Positions 43,816 through 52,563 of a DNA stretch of 64,000 nt are shown in pieces. The notes beneath the pieces were generated by a model. The model made no database searches and was not told the origin of the DNA. It saw only the letters and a list, made by a program, of their open reading frames with translations. This DNA comes from Pseudomonas quercus (GTDB lineage Bacteria > Pseudomonadota > Gammaproteobacteria > Pseudomonadales > Pseudomonadaceae). How positions within the stretch are numbered: the first letter of the stretch is position 1; every line of letters begins with the position of its first letter. Location of the stretch: positions 558,001 through 622,000 of the forward strand of contig NZ_JAAVJI010000001.1 in the NCBI RefSeq assembly GCF_012033695.1, given 5' to 3'. The translations under genes and the position numbers were made by a program.

Positions 43816-45090
43816 GTGAAGATCACGCGTGTCACTGTAACCCCCATTGCGTTCCGCGACCCGCCACTGCTCAATGCCAGCGGTGTCCATGAGCCTTGGG
43901 CCTTGCGCTCCATCATTGAGGTGGAAAGCGACAACGGCTACATAGGGTTGGGGGAGAGCTATGGCGACGCCCCGGCCCTGGCCATCCAGCAAGCGTTGCA
44001 AAGCCAGCTGATTGGCCTGGACCCTTTCAACCTCAATGCGTTGCGCACAGTGGTGCAGGCCACTGTCGCTTCGCACAAGCCGGCCAGCCTGGCTGGCGCT
44101 GAGCTGGCCCCTGGTTCTCACGCCAGCAAAGCTGTGAGCAACGCCTACTCGGCTTTCGAAGTGGCCTTCCTGGACCTGCAGGCCCGCTCCCTCAACCTGC
44201 CACTGGTGGACCTGCTGGGCGGCGCTGTGCGTGACCGGGTGCCGTTCAGCGCCTACCTGTTCTTCAAGTATGCCCAGCATGTGGCGTCTCCCTACGCGGC
44301 AGACAACTGGGGCGAGGCCTTGAGCGAAGCCCAGATCGTGGCCCAGGCAGCGCGCATGATCGAGGCGTATGGCTTCAAAAGTATCAAGCTCAAGGCCGGC
44401 ACGCTCCCGCCAGAACACGAAGTGGCCTGTATCAAGGCGCTGAAGAAGGCATTCCCGGATCACCCGCTGCGCATTGACCCCAATGGCAACTGGTCGCTGG
44501 AAACCGCCATTCGCATGGCGGAGCTGCTGGGCGACGACCTGCAATACTACGAAGACCCCACCCCTGGCCTGGAGGGTATGAGCGAATTGCACAAACGCAC
44601 TGGCCTGCCACTGGCGACCAACATGGTGGTGACGGACTTCGATGAATTCCGCCGTAGCGTGCCCCTGAACAGCGTGCAGATTGTGCTGGCCGACCACCAC
44701 TACTGGGGTGGCCTGCGCGATACCCAGCATCTGGCGAAGATGTGTGACACCTTCGGCCTGGGTGTGTCCATGCACTCCAACTCCCACTTGGGCATCAGCC
44801 TCATGGCCATGACCCATGTGGCGGCGGCCACCCCCAACCTGGGTTACGCCTGCGACACCCACTACCCGTGGCAGGAGCCCGATGAAGAGGTGATCAAGGG
44901 GGGCAAGGTGGTTATCGAAGACGGCTGCGTGGCCATCACCCGGGCACCAGGGCTTGGGGTCGAACTGGACGCTGACCAGTTGGCCAAGCTACATGACCAG
45001 TTTCTGGGCTGTGGCATTCGCCAGCGTGACGATGTGCGCCAGATGCAACGCTACAAGCCCGAATGGAAAGCGGTGAAACCCCGCTATTAA
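43816..45090 (+). CDS. Glucarate-dehydratase-like enolase-superfamily enzyme
   Basis: Cytoplasmic acid-sugar dehydratase, 424 residues, glucarate-dehydratase branch of the enolase superfamily. Active-site series is complete: Lys-x-Lys in KSIKLKAGTL, Asp in RIDPNGNWS, Glu in YYEDPTPG, Asn/Asp in LATNMVVTDFDEF, and the His-Asp part in ADHHYWGG and MHSNSHLGIS. It abstracts the alpha proton of an aldarate such as glucarate or galactarate, or of a related aldonate, to give a 2-keto-3-deoxy acid. Start is GTG with AGGAG upstream. Slightly shorter than E. coli GudD (446). No 5-keto-4-deoxyglucarate pathway gene is adjacent, so the substrate is not certain. Confidence 0.83.
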   Translation: MKITRVTVTPIAFRDPPLLNASGVHEPWALRSIIEVESDNGYIGLGESYGDAPALAIQQALQSQLIGLDPFNLNALRTVVQATVASHKPASLAGAELAPGSHASKAVSNAYSAFEVAFLDLQARSLNLPLVDLLGGAVRDRVPFSAYLFFKYAQHVASPYAADNWGEALSEAQIVAQAARMIEAYGFKSIKLKAGTLPPEHEVACIKALKKAFPDHPLRIDPNGNWSLETAIRMAELLGDDLQYYEDPTPGLEGMSELHKRTGLPLATNMVVTDFDEFRRSVPLNSVQIVLADHHYWGGLRDTQHLAKMCDTFGLGVSMHSNSHLGISLMAMTHVAAATPNLGYACDTHYPWQEPDEEVIKGGKVVIEDGCVAITRAPGLGVELDADQLAKLHDQFLGCGIRQRDDVRQMQRYKPEWKAVKPRY

Positions 45091-45168
45091 CCCCATGCAC
45101 CCCGGCGGCAGACCGGCTACCATCACGCCTGTTCAATCACCTCCACAACAACAAGACAGGAGTGTTCG

Positions 45169-46095
45169 ATGCAGCCGATTCGTCTTGGCCTGGTTGGCTA
45201 CGGCAAGATTGCCCAGGACCAGCATGTGCCCGCCATCCAGGCCAACCCCGCGTTCTCCCTGTGTGCGGTGGCCACTCAAGGCCAGCCGTGCCCAGGGGTC
45301 GCCAACTTCGGCTCGCTGGCCCAGATGCTCAGTGCAGGGCCGGCCCTGGATGCCATCGCGTTTTGTACCCCGCCCCAGGGGCGTTACGGGCTGGTGAGCG
45401 AGGCACTGGCCGCCGGCAAGCATGTATTGGTGGAAAAACCCCCGTGTGCCAGCCTGGGTGAGGCGTTGGCACTGGTCGACCAGGCAACCGAGGCCGGCGT
45501 GACGGGCCTGTTTGCCTGGCACTCGCGGTTCGCGCCTGGGGTGGCCCCAGCCAAGGCCTGGCTCGCCGAGCGCACATTGAAGGCGGTGCACGTGACCTGG
45601 AAGGAAAGCGTGCGCAAATGGCACCCTGGGCAAACCTGGATCTGGCAGGCCGGCGGCCTAGGGGTGTTCGACCCGGGTATCAATGCCTTGTCCATTGTTA
45701 CCGATGTGTTGGCCACACCCCTGTTCGTGGAGAACGCCCAGTTGCAGGTTCCCGAAAATTGCCAATCGCCCATTGCCGCGACCTTGCGCATGCGTAATGC
45801 CATCGGCCTGCCGGTCACGGCCGACCTAGACTTCGATCATGGCCATGACGAACTGTGGCGCATCGAACTGGATGCAGGTGATAGCGTGCTACGCCTTGAC
45901 CAGGGCGGCGCTGCGCTGAGCATTGACGGCCATAGGCAAACACTGCCCGCAGAAGCCGAGTACCCGGCTATGTACCGGCACTTCCAGCAACTGATCGCCA
46001 GCGGCACCTGCGACATGGACGTGCAGCCACTGCGCCTGGTGGCTGACAGCTTCTTTGCCGGTGAACGGGTGCTGGTGGAAGCGTTCCACGAGTAG
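45169..46095 (+). CDS. gal: D-galactose 1-dehydrogenase (Gfo/Idh/MocA family)
   Basis: NAD(P)-dependent sugar dehydrogenase oxidising galactose (and often arabinose) at C1 to the lactone, first step of the DeLey-Doudoroff route. The 308-residue protein starts MQPIRLGLVGYGKIAQDQHV and has AIAFCTPPQGRYGLVSEALA, GKHVLVEKPPCASLGEALAL and AWHSRFAPGVAPAKAWLAE, very close to the P. fluorescens galactose dehydrogenase as I remember it. EKPP is the Gfo/Idh catalytic Lys-Pro. It follows the dehydratase by 78 bp; AGGAG lies 7 nt before the ATG at 45169. The lactonase and later galactonate enzymes are not in the window. Confidence 0.85.
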   Translation: MQPIRLGLVGYGKIAQDQHVPAIQANPAFSLCAVATQGQPCPGVANFGSLAQMLSAGPALDAIAFCTPPQGRYGLVSEALAAGKHVLVEKPPCASLGEALALVDQATEAGVTGLFAWHSRFAPGVAPAKAWLAERTLKAVHVTWKESVRKWHPGQTWIWQAGGLGVFDPGINALSIVTDVLATPLFVENAQLQVPENCQSPIAATLRMRNAIGLPVTADLDFDHGHDELWRIELDAGDSVLRLDQGGAALSIDGHRQTLPAEAEYPAMYRHFQQLIASGTCDMDVQPLRLVADSFFAGERVLVEAFHE

Positions 46096-46207
46096 AAAAA
46101 GGCACGCGGGACAGGCGCTTCGATCATTCAAACACTCGACAAAAACCGTTTGCCCCCGTAGCGTTACGGCGAGGTTTACTTGTTTTCGCAGAAGCTGAGT
46201 TTTTTCT

Positions 46208-46606
46208 ATGAGCGTAGCCGATGCCCCTTGGGCAGACCGTATTCGGGACCTTCGGGTATTGGTGGTGGAAGACGATACTCTGGTTAGCCTGTTCCTTGAG
46301 GCTTTGCTGGAAGCGGTGGGAATCACTCACGGTGTGCAAATGGCGCAGACCATGGACACAGCCGTGTGGCTGGCCCAGAGCGGGGCCTTCGATGTGGCAC
46401 TGCTGGACGTCTACCTTAATGGAACGCCCAGCTTCGAAGTCGCCGATGCGCTGGCAACTCGCGGTATTCCATTTGCCTTCGCCTCTGGCTTTACCCCGGA
46501 CGATGTGATGGCGCGCTTTCCTGGCGTTCCAGTGATTGCCAAACCCTTTCAGGCGGCCGAGCTAGAAGGGGTCTTGAAAGCCTTGCTCCAAGGCAGGGGT
46601 AACTGA
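46208..46606 (+). CDS. Stand-alone response regulator receiver protein (second)
   Basis: Single receiver domain, 132 residues, with no output domain. Acidic pair in VLVVEDDTLVSLFLEALLEA, phospho-acceptor Asp in DVALLDVYLNG, Ser in AFASGFTPDD and Lys in PVIAKPFQ. The SGF and KPF pattern resembles receivers of the FATGUY type that work in stress phosphorelays. Unlike the receiver at 3301, it is not preceded by a good ribosome-binding site. No kinase gene is adjacent. Followed by a large hairpin and a convergent secreted-protein gene. Confidence 0.87.
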   Translation: MSVADAPWADRIRDLRVLVVEDDTLVSLFLEALLEAVGITHGVQMAQTMDTAVWLAQSGAFDVALLDVYLNGTPSFEVADALATRGIPFAFASGFTPDDVMARFPGVPVIAKPFQAAELEGVLKALLQGRGN

Positions 46607-46633
46607 CCCTAGGCCTGTTCGCCGGCTGGCACC

Positions 46634-46675
46634 GGCTCCTACAAATGCCATGCATGGCATGTTTGTGTAGGAGCC
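46634..46675. terminator. Long palindromic hairpin between convergent genes
   Basis: Outer arms GGCTCCTACA / TGTAGGAGCC and, inside them, the perfect palindrome TGCCATGCATGGCA. It lies 28 bp past the receiver gene and 39 bp past the convergent gene's end, so it may stop transcription from both sides. The outer arms have the look of a P. putida REP-type unit. Confidence 0.6.
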
Positions 46676-46713
46676 TGCGAAGCGGGCGAAGTACTTTAGG
46701 CAATGAAGGTAAG

Positions 46714-47001
46714 TTATTCAGCCTTTTTCTTGGTCTTGTTGGTCTCATACTGGTTGTCGTACATCTTGTCTGCCTTTCCCCCTTTCTGATCCTCAGGCCG
46801 CACTTTTACCGGGCCCGAGTCCAGGATGCCGCCCCCTTGGCCTTTTACGTCAGTGGGCGTTTCCGCGGCACCTGATCGAATTTCCTTATGCACGCCGGTA
46901 TCGGGTTTGCCTGTGCCGGTGGTGTCAGCAGCCAGGGCGTGGGCTGTCATCATCGACGTGGCGAGAAACAGGCCGGCTATCGCCTTTTTATAGGTAGTCA
47001 T
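46714..47001 (-). CDS. Small exported hypothetical protein, 95 residues
   Basis: Signal peptide MTTYKKAIAGLFLATSMMTA with cleavage after HALA, then a 70-residue hydrophilic, probably disordered region rich in Gly, Lys, Asp and Thr (DTTGTGKPDTGVHKEIRSGA, ending YETNKTKKKAE). AAGGAG lies 7 nt before the ATG at 47001, favouring that over the longer frame from 47028. No family recognised; likely a periplasmic small protein. It lies between the hairpin and the FtrA-like gene, on the same strand as the latter and 30 bp after it. Confidence 0.7.
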   Translation of the reverse strand: MTTYKKAIAGLFLATSMMTAHALAADTTGTGKPDTGVHKEIRSGAAETPTDVKGQGGGILDSGPVKVRPEDQKGGKADKMYDNQYETNKTKKKAE

Positions 47002-47030
47002 GTACAGCTCCTTCGGGTTTACCAGCATTC

Positions 47031-48026
47031 CTAGTCGACACGTAATTCACGCACCGTGTTCCCTGAAGGAATGCAGCCGAACCGCTCGCGGTACGCCGAC
47101 GGAGCTAGGCCGATATGCTTGCGAAAAGCCAGGCGCAACGCCTCTACCGAGCCAAACCCACAGTGCTCGGCCAAGCGCTCCAGGGGCAGAGCGGTGCTTT
47201 CGAGCAGCTCACGTGCACGTGACAGCCGCACCTGTTGAAGCCAGGCTTTGGGCGTCAGGCCGGTAGCTTCGGTGAACCTTCGTAGAAACGTCCGTTCGCT
47301 CATCAGTGCACGGCCAGCCAGGGCCTTCACGGTCAGCGGTTGATCAAGCTGCTGTTGTGCCCAGTCCAGTACCTGCGACAGGGCATGGTGGCCATCGCAG
47401 GCCACAGGCGTAGGTATGAATTGCAATTGCCCGCCCGCACGCTGTGGCGACATTACCAACCGCCTGGCCACCCGGTTGGCCACGGCGGTACCAAAGTCAC
47501 GCGCCACCACGTGCAGGCAGGCGTCGATGCCTGCAGCACTACCAGCGGATGTGATGACCTGGCCGGCATCTATGTACAGTACACCTGGGTCGACCTCCAC
47601 AGCGGGGTAGCGCTTGGCCAGTTCATCCGCGTACTGCCAGTGGGTGGTGACACGCAGACCGTCAAGCAGGCCTGCGGCTGCCAGTACAAACACCCCTGAA
47701 CAGATGGACAGCAGGCGCGTGCCCCGGGCATGTGCTGCCTGGAGTGCCGCAATCAACGCATCGGAGGGCGGTTCATCACGGTTACGCCAGCCTGGGATGA
47801 CCACAGTATGAGCCTCTTCAAGCCCCTCCAGGCCTGCTTCGGCCATTAGGTGGATACCGCCCATGGCGCGGAGCGGGCCGGGGTCGGCGGCCACCACGCG
47901 ATGGCGATACCAGGGAAAGCTGAATTCAGGCCGAGCCAGGCCGAACACCTCCACCGCGATGCCGAATTCGAAGGTGCACAGGCCGTTGTACGCCAGGGTG
48001 GCAACCGTACCAGGGTGGTTGAACAT
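47031..48026 (-). CDS. ftrA: FtrA-like transcriptional regulator (DJ-1/PfpI plus AraC domains)
   Basis: A GlxA/FtrA-type regulator, 331 residues: N-terminal DJ-1/PfpI-like sensor with the elbow LLSICSGVFVLAAAGLLDGL, and a C-terminal AraC/XylS DNA-binding domain (LAGRALMSERTFLRRFTEAT, LAEHCGFGSVEALRLAFRKH). The opening VATLAYNGLCTFEFGIAVEV matches FtrA. I chose ATG 48026; ribosome-binding support is weak, and a GTG at 48062 or further upstream is open. The upstream 80 codons of the frame lack homology and overlap a divergent small gene. Target genes are unknown; the divergent small ORF is the obvious candidate. Confidence 0.83.
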   Translation of the reverse strand: MFNHPGTVATLAYNGLCTFEFGIAVEVFGLARPEFSFPWYRHRVVAADPGPLRAMGGIHLMAEAGLEGLEEAHTVVIPGWRNRDEPPSDALIAALQAAHARGTRLLSICSGVFVLAAAGLLDGLRVTTHWQYADELAKRYPAVEVDPGVLYIDAGQVITSAGSAAGIDACLHVVARDFGTAVANRVARRLVMSPQRAGGQLQFIPTPVACDGHHALSQVLDWAQQQLDQPLTVKALAGRALMSERTFLRRFTEATGLTPKAWLQQVRLSRARELLESTALPLERLAEHCGFGSVEALRLAFRKHIGLAPSAYRERFGCIPSGNTVRELRVD

Positions 48027-48150
48027 GAAGGCGAGCCTGCTGAAACCCGTTGAGGTGAGCACTATAACCCGATGATCGGCCTGAAGGTTTTCACCAATGC
48101 GCCGATACCTTTTTTGACAGCATTTGAAGCAGGTTGAAGGAGGGTCGATC

Positions 48151-48342
48151 ATGGCGGCCGCGCGTAACACCACGTCAGCAATCCCCGAAAAAGGGGCCAA
48201 CGAGCGCACGCTGGCGCTGGTAGGTTTTGGTATTCCATTCAATGAAGTGGTCGGCCACCCCCGGGAATTCCTGGTGGCCGACCTGCCACGGCAGCTGGCT
48301 GCCACCATGAAGGGCGGCAGGATTGCTGTGAGGTTTCGTTAA
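48151..48342 (+). CDS. Small hypothetical protein, 63 residues, divergent from the FtrA-like gene
   Basis: GGAGG lies 7 nt before the ATG, an unusually strong ribosome-binding site for this window. The product is MAAARNTTSAIPEKGANERT, then LALVGFGIPFNEVVGHPREF, LVADLPRQLAATMKGGRIAVR and a short end. It has no clear span or signal peptide. I do not recognise it; it may be a full-length microprotein, or the 5' part of a longer gene that has been truncated. The opposite-strand frame over the same bases is the unsupported extension of the FtrA-like gene. Confidence 0.55.
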   Translation: MAAARNTTSAIPEKGANERTLALVGFGIPFNEVVGHPREFLVADLPRQLAATMKGGRIAVRFR

Positions 48343-48390
48343 GGCAAGTGTGAAGGAAGGCGCATTACCGCACAGCCTTACAAGCTCGCG

Positions 48391-49428
48391 TCAAACGGCT
48401 GAGGAGGGTTTTTCCCAAAGGTTGATCTTGCCTTCCACAGCGAAGCGGTCGATGTCGGCCAGCTCTTCGGCAGTGAAGTCCAGGTTGTCCAGCGCAGCTA
48501 CGTTTTCGATGATTTGTTCCGGGCGGCTTGCGCCAATCAGCGCACTGGTCACGCGCGGGTCGCGCAGGGTCCAGGCCAGTGCCAATTGGGCCAGGCTTTG
48601 GCCGCGTTTCTTGGCGATGTCGTTCAACGCGCGCACGTGGGCCAGGTTCTCCTCAGACAAGTGCCCGGCCTGGAGGGATTGCCCGCCTGGCTGGTTGACC
48701 CGTGAGTCTTGCGGGGTGCCGTTGAGGTACTTGTCGGTGAGCAAGCCTTGGGCCAAGGGTGTGAAAGCAATCACCCCTGCACCAAGTTCCTCCGTGGTAT
48801 CCAGCAGGTCTTTTTCCACCCAGCGGTTGAGCAGGTTGTAAGCGGGCTGGTGAATCAGCAGCGGCACTTTCCATTCCGCCAACAGCGCGGCCATTTCGCG
48901 GGTTTTAGTGCCTGAATAAGAGCTGATCCCTACGTACAACGCCTTGCCCTGTTGAACGGCGGTAGCCAAGGCACTGGCGGTTTCTTCCAGGGGTGTGTCG
49001 GCATCGAAACGGTGCGAATAGAAGATATCTACGTAGTCCAGGCCCATGCGTCTCAGGCTTTGGTCCAGGCTGGCCAGCACGTATTTGCGCGAGCCGCCGC
49101 CCTGGCCATAGGGGCCAGGCCACATGTCCCACCCGGCCTTGGAAGAAATGATCAATTCGTCCCGATAGGCGTGGAAGTCTTCACGCAGCAGCCGGCCGAA
49201 ATTGATTTCGGCACTGCCATAGGGCGGGCCGTAATTATTGGCCAGGTCGAAGTGATTGATACCCAAGTCAAAGGCCGTGCGCAGCATCGCACGCTGGCGG
49301 TCGATGGGGGTGCTGTCGCCAAAGTTGTGCCACAGCCCCAAGGATAGGGCCGGCAGCACCAGGCCGCTGCGGCCTACACGGCGATAGGGAATGCGGTCGT
49401 AACGGTCGTTGGAAGCGAAGTAGGTCAT
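48391..49428 (-). CDS. yghZ: Aldo/keto reductase, YghZ (L-glyceraldehyde-3-phosphate reductase) type
   Basis: NADPH-dependent aldo/keto reductase of 345 residues, cytoplasmic. The start MTYFASNDRYDRIPYRRVGR and SGLVLPALSLGLWHNFGD match the YghZ/Gpr group, which detoxifies aldehydes such as methylglyoxal and L-glyceraldehyde 3-phosphate. Catalytic Asp and Tyr are in NHFDLANNYGPPYGSAE, Lys in LIISSKAGWDMWPG, and the His in VDIFYSHRFDADTP; cofactor residues are in ALIGASRPEQI. A GGA site lies just upstream of the ATG at 49428. Monocistronic by spacing. Confidence 0.9.
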   Translation of the reverse strand: MTYFASNDRYDRIPYRRVGRSGLVLPALSLGLWHNFGDSTPIDRQRAMLRTAFDLGINHFDLANNYGPPYGSAEINFGRLLREDFHAYRDELIISSKAGWDMWPGPYGQGGGSRKYVLASLDQSLRRMGLDYVDIFYSHRFDADTPLEETASALATAVQQGKALYVGISSYSGTKTREMAALLAEWKVPLLIHQPAYNLLNRWVEKDLLDTTEELGAGVIAFTPLAQGLLTDKYLNGTPQDSRVNQPGGQSLQAGHLSEENLAHVRALNDIAKKRGQSLAQLALAWTLRDPRVTSALIGASRPEQIIENVAALDNLDFTAEELADIDRFAVEGKINLWEKPSSAV

Positions 49429-49640
49429 GACAGTCCTTTATAGGGTCAGTCGAAATGGCGGTTGCCTGGGCGAACCAGCCCGAGGTGACCGCGCAAGGTA
49501 GGCCCGGTGTGGGCGGCAGAACAGGCCGCTTCCACTCAGGCGCAAGGATATGGAAACCCTCGGCGGCATTCTGTTCGAACGCTGTGTGGCTCCAGCCTGG
49601 TACGGGGCCGTAATGCCTGCCAGGCCCCGCAGTTGGTCAC

Positions 49641-50498
49641 TCAACAACCATGGGTACGGTCATAGCCATTCGCCTGAGGCGCCCGCCAGCCCTCGGGTAG
49701 CCGTTCGGGTGCGTACACCTCAACCTGCATCGGGTAACAGGCTACGTTGTCGGAAGAATGCTCGGACGAGCAGTCCCCACCGGGGCAGGCCGACATGCAG
49801 CCAAGAAGGTCGATTTCAGCAAAGAACTCCAGGTAGTCGCCTGGCCGTACTGGGCTAGCTTTCATGAAGTACTGGCCCGTATCCCGTGTGAAGCCAGTGC
49901 ACATGAATACATTCAACACATCGTGTACGTGGGCTTCAGCCCCCTCAAAGGCCAGCCCTGTCGCGTCGGCCAGCGCCCGGGTGAGGTTGGAATGGCAGCA
50001 GTGGTGGTAGTGCCCCCCACTGAGCAGGTTGTGGGTGTAGGGGTCACAGCGTGTACCGATCACGTCATGGACAGCCCCGCCGAATGCATCGACGCCATAC
50101 CAGCCGAGGGTGTCGTGGGTGAGGGTCGCCATGGGCCGCAAGTAAGGGAAACTGGAGAACAACTGGTCCCCAGTGCTCACGTGGGTGCCATTCAATGCAC
50201 GGGTTTTGCCGGTGTACAGCCGCTCTTTCAGGTTGTGCGCGTTGAACAGGTTCAGGTCGCCCACCTGAGGGCCTTCAATGCACACCAGGCGGCAGAAATG
50301 CCCGGCAGGCACGTGCCAGGTGCTGGCGCTGCGGGGGGCAATGGTGACCGTGTTTACCCGCTTGAGCCAGGGTCGCAGGGCTTGGTAATGCTCAAGCCGT
50401 GGCCGGGGCAGAGCCTCGGTGGGGTAGCAGATCACTGGTTTGACAGCTCGGCGGGCCTCGGCATCGGCCGGTTGAACGGTGTGCGTAGTGTCTTTCAT
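49641..50498 (-). CDS. Urea-carboxylase-associated family protein (DUF1989)
   Basis: A 285-residue protein of the DUF1989 / urea carboxylase-associated family. Characteristic stretches are APRSASTWHVPAGHFCRLVC, GPQVGDLNLFNAHNLKERLY, LTHDTLGWYGVDAFGGAVHD, GHYHHCCHSNLTRAL and YFMKASPVRPGDYLEFFAEI. Members accompany urea carboxylase/allophanate hydrolase or amino-acid and guanidine breakdown; one bacterial relative in this group has been implicated in carboxylated guanidine metabolism. None of those genes is here, so this is a stand-alone copy. I chose ATG 50498; ATG 50510 is equally open. Cys- and His-rich, suggesting metal binding. Confidence 0.8.
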   Translation of the reverse strand: MKDTTHTVQPADAEARRAVKPVICYPTEALPRPRLEHYQALRPWLKRVNTVTIAPRSASTWHVPAGHFCRLVCIEGPQVGDLNLFNAHNLKERLYTGKTRALNGTHVSTGDQLFSSFPYLRPMATLTHDTLGWYGVDAFGGAVHDVIGTRCDPYTHNLLSGGHYHHCCHSNLTRALADATGLAFEGAEAHVHDVLNVFMCTGFTRDTGQYFMKASPVRPGDYLEFFAEIDLLGCMSACPGGDCSSEHSSDNVACYPMQVEVYAPERLPEGWRAPQANGYDRTHGC

Positions 50499-50691
50499 TC
50501 CAAGCCCCATGGACGATGGTGATCGCCTTAGGCTAGCGGTAGCAGGGGTGGCTGCGCCAGCCAGCGTGGGCAGCTACCGGCCTAGCGCATTTCCTGAAAC
50601 GGGCGTGTGACATTTTTGTTAGTCATCCGCTTTGAACACTCGCACCTGGAGGGACTCACACCTTGAATCCAATTCCTCAAGGAGTGCCTCA

Positions 50692-52410
50692 ATGGCAACC
50701 GCTGCCGATTACATGGTCAACACCCTCAAGCAGGCGGGGGTCAAGCGCGTCTACGGCGTTGTTGGTGACTCGCTCAATGGGTTCACCGACGCCATGCGCC
50801 GCTTGGGCGGGCTGGACTGGGTGCACATGCGTAACGAAGAAGCGGGTGCGTTTGCAGCCGGTGGAGAGGCCCACCTCACAGGGGAGCTGGCGGTCTGTGC
50901 AGGCAGCTGCGGGCCAGGCAATTTGCACCTCATCAACGGGCTGTTCGATTGCCACCGCAGTGGGGTGCCGGTGTTGGCCATTGCCGCGCACATTCCCAGC
51001 AGTGAGATCGGTATCGACTATTTCCAGGCTACCCACCCGGAGTCCCTGTTCAAGGACTGCAGCCACTACGTGGAGCTAGTGTCCCAGCCTGAGCAGCTGC
51101 CGCAGATCCTGGAGCGGGCCATGCGGGTGGCTATCAGCCGTCGCGGGGTGGCTGTGGTGGTCATTCCTGGGGATGTGGCGCTCGCGCCGCTGGATGCACC
51201 CGTGGCCAAATGGCTGGCGCCTAAAGCGCCGGTGGTGGTGCCGGCACTGGACCAGTTGGGCGAGCTGGTGGAGTTCCTGAACACCGGCGAACGCATCACC
51301 TTGTTGTGCGGCGCTGGTTGCGCCGGCGCCCATGACGAAGTAGTGGCCTTGGCCAAGCTGTTGAAGGCACCTATCGTGCATGCCCTGCGGGGCAAGGAAT
51401 ACCTGGAGTACGACAATCCTTATGACGTGGGCATGACTGGGCTGATCGGGTTTGCTTCGGGCTTTCATGCCATGAAGGACTGCGACACCTTGCTGATGCT
51501 GGGCACCAATTTCCCTTACCGGCAGTTCTTCCCCGAACACACCCGCATTGCCCAGATCGACCTCAAGCCTGAAGCGCTGGGTAACCGCTGCCCACTGGCA
51601 ATCGGTGTGCTCGGTGATGTGAAGCACAGCCTCCAGCAGTTGCTGCCACGGCTGGAAGAGCATACGGACAGCAGCCACCTCAATAAAGCCATCGCCCATT
51701 ACGAAAGCACCCGCAAGAACCTGGATGAGTTGGCAGAGAGTGGCCCCAACAGCCCTACCATTCACCCGCAATACCTGAACCGGCTGGTGAGTGAACTGGC
51801 GGCCGAGGATGCCATTTTCACCTGCGACGTTGGCACACCCACGGCCTGGGCCGCGCGCTACCTAAAAATGAACGGCAAGCGCCGGTTGATCGGCTCGTTC
51901 AACCACGGGAGCATGGCCAATGCCATGCTCCAGGCCATCGGCGCCCAGGCCAGCCACCCAGGGCGGCAAGTGGTGTCCCTGTCTGGGGACGGCGGGTTCA
52001 GCATGATGATGGGCGACTTCCTGACCCTTAGCCAAGCCAACCTGCCTGTCAAAGTCATCGTGCTGAACAACGGCACCCTGGGCTTTGTGGAAATGGAAAT
52101 GAAGGCCAGCGGGCTGGTTGACGTGGGCTGTGACCTGAAAAACCCGGACTTCGCCGCGTTTGCCCGTAGCATGGGCATCAAGGGGATCCGGGTCCAGAAG
52201 CCGCAGGACCTGGAGGGTGCATTGACCGAAGCCTTTACCCATGACGGCCCAGTGCTGGTCGATGTGGTCAGCGAGCGGCAGGAGCTGATCATGCCGCCCG
52301 AGATCACAGCGGCCAATGTGAAGGGCTTTGGCCTGTTCATGCTACGGGCAGTAATGGACGGGCGTGCGAAGGAGCTGATTAATCTGGCCAAGGGCAACTT
52401 GGTGCGCTAG
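50692..52410 (+). CDS. poxB: Pyruvate dehydrogenase (quinone), thiamine-diphosphate dependent
   Basis: Peripheral-membrane flavoenzyme oxidising pyruvate to acetate and CO2 and reducing ubiquinone. The 572-residue protein equals E. coli PoxB in length. Conserved active-site Glu in [20 protein letters not shown]; the ThDP/Mg motif [20 protein letters not shown] leads to VIVLNN; the central FAD-binding part contains [21 protein letters not shown]-terminal residues form the lipid-binding helix in family members. AAGGAG is 8 nt before the ATG at 50692. Usually induced in stationary phase; no regulator is adjacent. Confidence 0.92.
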   Translation: MATAADYMVNTLKQAGVKRVYGVVGDSLNGFTDAMRRLGGLDWVHMRNEEAGAFAAGGEAHLTGELAVCAGSCGPGNLHLINGLFDCHRSGVPVLAIAAHIPSSEIGIDYFQATHPESLFKDCSHYVELVSQPEQLPQILERAMRVAISRRGVAVVVIPGDVALAPLDAPVAKWLAPKAPVVVPALDQLGELVEFLNTGERITLLCGAGCAGAHDEVVALAKLLKAPIVHALRGKEYLEYDNPYDVGMTGLIGFASGFHAMKDCDTLLMLGTNFPYRQFFPEHTRIAQIDLKPEALGNRCPLAIGVLGDVKHSLQQLLPRLEEHTDSSHLNKAIAHYESTRKNLDELAESGPNSPTIHPQYLNRLVSELAAEDAIFTCDVGTPTAWAARYLKMNGKRRLIGSFNHGSMANAMLQAIGAQASHPGRQVVSLSGDGGFSMMMGDFLTLSQANLPVKVIVLNNGTLGFVEMEMKASGLVDVGCDLKNPDFAAFARSMGIKGIRVQKPQDLEGALTEAFTHDGPVLVDVVSERQELIMPPEITAANVKGFGLFMLRAVMDGRAKELINLAKGNLVR

Positions 52411-52433
52411 GTTCTGCCTGTAATATGTCCGTA

Positions 52434-52525
52434 CTCGGTGATGCTGCGTTGAAAGCAGGCTCGGAATGCTCATTTACAACCAGTAAACTCCGCTTCCTCG
52501 CCTGCTTTCGCCTTGCCTGACCTTC
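52434..52525. repeat. 92-base hairpin repeat, copy B
   Basis: Same element as copy A (40372-40463), 3 differences in 92 bases. Here the outer stem GAAAGCAGGC / GCCTGCTTTC is a perfect match, whereas copy A has one mismatch. It lies 24 bp past the poxB stop and ends 39 bp before the convergent acetyltransferase gene's stop, in a position where it could also stop transcripts. Confidence 0.75.
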
Positions 52526-52563
52526 GCACAAACATATTTCAGACGGAACCCAAGCCGCCCGGT

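Noticed and set aside
48027..48308. N-terminal extension of the FtrA-like regulator
   Set aside because: No homology in those codons, and a small gene with a strong ribosome-binding site occupies the opposite strand.
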